From contig BFEA01000595.1 of NCBI GenBank assembly GCA_003427395.1, positions 327,402 to 361,755 on the forward strand: a stretch of DNA of 34,354 bases, in the 5' to 3' direction. Position 1 is the first letter of the stretch, and every line of letters starts with the position of its first letter. Shown one piece after another: positions 30,702 through 34,354 of the stretch. The position numbers and the translations under genes are program-made. A model generated the notes under the pieces. That model was not told where the DNA came from and searched no databases. It saw only the letters and a list, made by a program, of their open reading frames with translations. The stretch comes from Chara braunii (lineage: Eukaryota > Streptophyta > Charophyceae > Charales > Characeae).

Positions 30702-31733
30702 TGCAAGGAAAATAAGTAACAGCGCGATGACAATTCCAGATCACACCATCTCATTGAAAGCCAAATGGTCACACCGTGTCCAGAGAGCAGCATTGCACCA
30801 ATAATACACCAATGGAGGTTCGTAGCACTGAAAACCAATGTTCATGGAGAGCATACTCTCTCCTCCCAACACAAGAGTCCAGTTCCTTCACACTCNCACT
30901 TGGCGCTCAGCGCCCAGCCTACTCCTACACAGCTACTACAGACTACAAAAAGACAATGCAACTGTTGACATCAGCGGNAGCCCGAAGTACTTGAAGATGT
31001 CGCCCATGCAGACCATCGCCAATACAAGGTATGTGCCCTCACATCATCATCATCATCATCATCCTTCACCTATCCCCTGACTACACCCACGTCTGTCCTT
31101 TGTTTCACCCGAAGACCACCCCTGCGCTTCACTGTAGTCGAAGCCCACCAGCTATGGTGGCTGGGCTATGGCGCTGCCCTCAGCAGCGCCCTCCTCCTCT
31201 GCACGATCGCACGTGCTGCACCTCGCCTCTCAGCGCCAGCCAGCAGCCGCGAGCCTTTGCTCCACCAGCGCTGCCGCTAGCATGCGAGTGCCTGAATGAG
31301 GCAGCCAGGGCCGAGCTCTTTCCTTTATGGAAAAGAGTTGGCCTGCTCACGCAGCCTGGCTGCCCTGGCCTCGGCCCAGAAGCTTCCGGAAGGCCCCAGG
31401 AGGCTGCCTGGATGCAGCAGCTACTGGGCTGCTGGGCCTCGTTCGGTTGGGCGCCCAACTGTCTCTGTATGAGGCTGCGAATCACGCCCAGGGCCTGCAT
31501 TCTTTGGAAAGGCCCGGTAGGCCGTGGAAATGTTTTTGTTGCTTGGCCTGTGTTTCTTTCAACCAACTGGCGCGTCGCAACTGCCTGGACCCCAAATATG
31601 AAATTGACAGCCGAGGGCCTCTTGCAAAAAGCCAGGCCCGCCTTCACTTAGGGCGGGCACCTCCGCCTTCACTTAGGGCGGGTAAGGCTGCAAACAGGGC
31701 CCCATAGGCCTACCGAGGACCCTGATCCTCGCA
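30702..31733 (-). repeat. Element D 3' LTR
   Basis: It starts TGCAAGGAAAATAAG and ends CCTGATCCTCGCA, immediately before the D polypurine tract. It is related to the B and C LTRs but more diverged. It contains a (CAT)n run at 31038-31060, the CTCTTTCC-TTTAT-GGAAAAGAG hairpin at about 31317-31337, and two tandem copies of the TTCACTTAGGGCGGG hairpin (31638-31682). Single unresolved bases lie at 30896 and 30978. Confidence 0.82.
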
Positions 31734-32208
31734 TTCCCTCCTCAACTTCGTGAGTCCTCTGAGAAGTCTCTTCTTCTGCAGGCATCTTCCCCTTGAGTGC
31801 TCTTTCATAGCCTGCGGTTACTTGAGGTGCTGTTCTCATGAGTTCTTCTCGTGTCAACCACCGAAAGCTCACACCATACTGCATTCTCGGCTTAGGAGGT
31901 CGCCCTCTGCCTGATGGTCGGGGAACAGGCATCACTCGATGCTCGACGATCTGGTCAATGTCCACTTCGCCATCCATGGTTGGGGGCAGCATTGATCTTC
32001 TGGAAGGGAACTGCTCAGTAGCAGCATAGGGTGCTAACTTAGAGGCATGGAACACAGGGTAGGTACGCAAGTGAGGTGGGATGCGGATTACATATGAAGG
32101 ACCGTCTGGTTGATCTCTTACAATCTCTAAGATCTCCCAGGGCCTAAAGAACTGTGGCATTAACTTGCAGGATATGCCTAACTCCTAACCAAGCTCAGTA
32201 GCCTTAAT
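31669..32208 (-). pseudogene. Element D integrase C-terminus with chromodomain-like tail
   Basis: The minus-strand frame reads QFFRPWEILEIV, SYVIRIPPHLRTYPVFHASKLAPY (the usual GPF/Y-type end of Gypsy integrase), then VDIDQIVEHRVMPVPRPSGRGRPPKP, YGVSFRWLTREELMRTAPQVTAGYERALKGKM. The last part has the length and order of a chromodomain with a rewritten core. The stretch joining it to the integrase core has two TAG codons (about 32205 and 32180), most simply former TGG and CAG. Read through, the frame is otherwise continuous with the integrase. Confidence 0.75.
31734..31746 (-). other. Element D polypurine tract
   Basis: The minus strand reads GTTGAGGAGGGAA directly before the TG start of the 3' LTR, an almost pure purine run. 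Confidence 0.75.
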
Positions 32209-33414
32209 CTAGACTCTCTCGCCTACCTGAAAATTAGAGGGCCGTCTATGTTTATTCTTAGATGCAATCATTGCCTCTTGAGACTTCCTAATGTGTTCAA
32301 CAGCCTGCTGCAGCATCTGTTCGTACTTGACAACAAACTTTATGTTGTCGGGTGCTGCAGTGGGTTCTCTTTCTGGTAACAGAAAGCCTAAGGCGGTTCG
32401 GGGCTTCCAACCAAGATGCAGTTGGTTGGGAGGCATGCCGGTAGTACTATGCACAACATTGTTGTACAGGCTGGCAACGAGAGGTAGTTTCTCGTCCCAG
32501 TCGTCCTGACTTGGCTTGATATAGTGCCTAAGTAGCTGCTGTACTACTCGGTTCATTTGTTCTGCTTGCCCATTTGACTCAGGATGATTTCCTGAAGTCA
32601 TTTGGATTTTTGTGCCCATTTGTTCAGCAGTAGACTGCCACAGTTCACTTGTGAATCTGACATCCCTATCACTAGCAATAGACGTAGGTAGACCGAAGTC
32701 TCTTACCCAGTTATCCATGAAAAGTTTGATGACAAAGTCAGTTTTAGCAGTTTCAGGCATAGCGATCAGTCTGGCGTACTTGGTGAAACGGTCCACTATG
32801 ACAAAGATGTGTCTCTTTCCTGTCCTGCTGGTCACAAGGGTATCCATGAAATCCATGGACACACTCTGGTCTGGTCCTTCAGGGATCGGCAACGGTTTGA
32901 TTAACCCAAGCGGAGCGTGAGTCCTTGGTTTGTCCCTTTGACAACCCTGGCAGGTTTCAACATAATGTTTTGCATCTTCTAACATAGAAGGCCACCAAAA
33001 TCTTTGCACTAAGTTCGCTGATGTCTTTCTATAGCCAAAATGACCAGTTGCATCATGACATTCTCCTAAAAATAAACTACGCAAAGACTCACTATTAGCA
33101 ACACATAGTTTTTTATTCCCTACCTTCTCAAGGAGCAGCAAGCCATCCACCATCGTAAATTCATCCAAAGTTGTATTGTCCTTCGCTTGGAATCTACGAA
33201 TGATTTTTGACATGACTGGGTCCCCCTGATAGGCTTCCACCATCGATCGAGTCAGTTCGTCAGATATGCCAAACTCGGTAACTAGCGCGCCCAAATAATT
33301 TGCCCTTCTTGATAACGCATCAACCACCTTGTTGTACGTACCCTTGATAGGATCAAGTTGATAGTCATACATGTCTATCACTTGAATCCATCTCTTGAGT
33401 GCGTCTGACAACAC
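32209..33414 (-). pseudogene. Element D RNase H end and integrase
   Basis: A 401-codon frame begins MLSDALKRWIQVIDMYDYQL and KVVDALSRR. The zinc-binding region follows: GECHDATGHFGYRKT (His-x-His, about residues 119-125) and VETCQGCQRDK (about 150-160). The core has SMDFMDTLVTS (first Asp, about 186), IASDRDVRFTSELW (second Asp, about 244) and SGNHPESNGQAEQMNRVV (catalytic Glu, about 280), so the DD35E triad looks complete. It ends at a TAG after QVGERV. The frame before it is closed by a TAG (33418-33420) in the DxxQxMxW-TQPVLSD motif, where Q is expected. Confidence 0.9.
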
Positions 33415-33417
33415 AGG

Positions 33418-33975
33418 CTATGTCTTAATCCAGCACAAAGTCTCATGGTCAGAGCTCACATAGAAGAATCTTCCTAGGAGGTAGTGTCTCCAATGGACTA
33501 GCGCTCTGTATAGGGCGTAGAACTCTCTCTCATACGTGGACTTAGCTAACTTTTGAGATGGCATCTTCTTGCTCATATACTCGATCGGTCTCAACTTGGG
33601 CCCTTCCTGTTGCGCAAGGACCCCGCCTATGCCATATTGGTTGGCGTCTGTGGTCACAACAAATGGCTTGTCAGGATCAGGAAGTTTGAGAACTTCATAG
33701 TGTGTTAGAGCATACTTCAATTTCTTTGAGCTTGCCTCACACTCTTCAGTCCATTCCCAAGGGGTGTCAAGTCGAGCTAGATCTGTTAATGGGGAAGCTA
33801 TAGTACTATAGTTCTTCATTAACGGACGATAATAGCCCGTCATCCCCAAGAACGATCTGACCTCAGTAACAGTCTGAGGTCTAGGCCAGTCACGTATGCT
33901 GGCCACCTTCGCATCTTCCGGCCTCAATCCATCTGCTGAAATTTCGTGACCCAAGTACAATCTTGGTGTGACCAA
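33418..33975 (-). pseudogene. Element D RT connection and RNase H
   Basis: The frame reads LYLGHEISADGLRPEDAKVASIRDWPRPQTVTEVRSFLGMTGYYR, WEWTEECEASSKKLKYAL, KPFVVTTDANQYGIGGVLAQQ (the RNase H catalytic Asp is present in TTDA), STYEREFYALYRALVHWRHYLLGR and SSDHETLCW. This is the intact counterpart of the block inverted in element A. A one-base frameshift at about 33955-33965 separates it from the RT palm. Confidence 0.9.
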
Positions 33976-34354
33976 ACTTGCATTTATCCAAGTTTACCTT
34001 GTACTGGTGCTGTCTTAGGAGACCTAGCACTGTTTTCAAGTGCTCAGCGTGCTTCTCTACAGTCCTACTAAAGATGAGAATATCGTCGAGGTACACGACG
34101 ATAAACTTGTCCAAGTAGTCATGAAAAATCCTATTCATCGCGTGCTGGAACGTACCAGGCGCATTGCATAGGCCAAAAGGCATCACCACAAACTCGTACA
34201 GACCGTACCTGGTCTGAAATGCGGTTTTGTGTTGGTCCTCAGGTCTAATGGCAATTTGATGGTATCTGGACTTTAGATCTATCTTTGTGAAGTACCGACA
34301 TCCCTGCACTCTATCCAAGAGGTCGTCAATGCGGGGTAGGGGCTCCGCGTTCTT
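33890..34354 (-). pseudogene. Element D reverse transcriptase (cut by window edge)
   Basis: The minus-strand frame enters from the right edge with KNAEPLPRIDDLLDRVQGCRYF, then KIDLKSRYHQIAI (Gly usual at the R), EFVVMPFGLCNAPGTFQHAMN, VVYLDDILIFSRT (catalytic YLDD at about 34080-34100) and LDKCKFGHTK. It copies element RNA to DNA. No stop falls within the visible palm. The frame is lost by a small indel after GHTKI. Confidence 0.9.

Larger units (their letters stand above)
30702..34354 (-). mobile_element. Element D: 3' part of a Gypsy chromovirus-like element, continuing past the window
   Basis: In minus-strand order from the right edge it has RT, RNase H, integrase, chromodomain-like tail, polypurine tract and 3' LTR. 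Protease, gag and 5' LTR lie outside the window. It has only one frameshift and three visible stop codons in about 2.6 kb, so it is younger or better kept than A, B and C. Confidence 0.9.

Noticed and set aside
31031-31651. 206-codon plus-strand frame with a poly-His stretch
   Set aside because: It lies in the element D LTR, and the His run is a CAT microsatellite.
1-34354. CRISPR arrays, bacterial operons, rRNA or tRNA genes
   Set aside because: No regularly spaced repeats with unique spacers, and no rRNA or tRNA cloverleaf was recognised. The DNA has eukaryotic retrotransposon character throughout.

Overview
This is eukaryotic nuclear DNA from a repeat-rich genome, most likely a streptophyte green alga or early-diverging plant. 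The Ty3/Gypsy Gag-Pol style (a Gag starting MVDTHGGKSTTPY, DALSRR linkers, chromodomain-like tails) recalls elements I associate with charophytes such as Chara, but that is recollection, not a search result. Nothing bacterial was seen: no operons and no ribosome-binding-site pattern. There is one 75-base N gap (10131-10205), and there are several microsatellites. Almost every recognisable coding stretch is decayed LTR-retrotransposon sequence on the minus strand.

Layout: (i) 1-2240: a GA microsatellite, a duplicated GC-rich block resembling the LTRs further right, and a primer-binding site (PBS) next to a candidate LTR start at 1179. (ii) 2245-11314: a full-length Gypsy chromovirus-like element (A), minus strand, with 898/899-bp LTRs and a TGCA target duplication. 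Its pol is scrambled by a ~430-bp internal inversion, a 387-bp tandem duplication, a 17-bp triplication and many stops. (iii) 11319-14259: non-element DNA. It contains a 62-bp plus-strand exon-like segment resembling importin-11/KA120, a TG/GA microsatellite and a 358-bp pyrimidine-rich tandem duplication. (iv) 14260-20637: a terminal-repeat element (T) encoding only Gag and no pol, minus strand, with its outer 5' LTR cut off. (v) 20638-26004: Gypsy element B, minus strand. It has 5' LTR, leader, gag and a protease stub fused by deletion to RNase H/integrase, and is truncated before the last integrase catalytic residue. (vi) 26005-27085: AT-rich unassigned DNA. (vii) 27086-30096: element C, a second copy of the 5' end of the B family, truncated within gag. 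(viii) 30097-30701: a short flank shared with B, then a plus-strand Gypsy protease fragment. (ix) 30702-34354: the 3' end of element D (3' LTR, chromodomain-like tail, integrase, RNase H, RT), running off the right edge and the best preserved of the set.

The picture is an intron-like or intergenic nest of mostly dead Gypsy elements. The two points of most interest are the gag-only LTR element, which would need pol in trans, and the importin-11-like exon, which suggests that part of the window lies inside a large host gene on the plus strand. The B/C/D LTRs also share small hairpins and an antisense exon-like block with a splice-donor motif.
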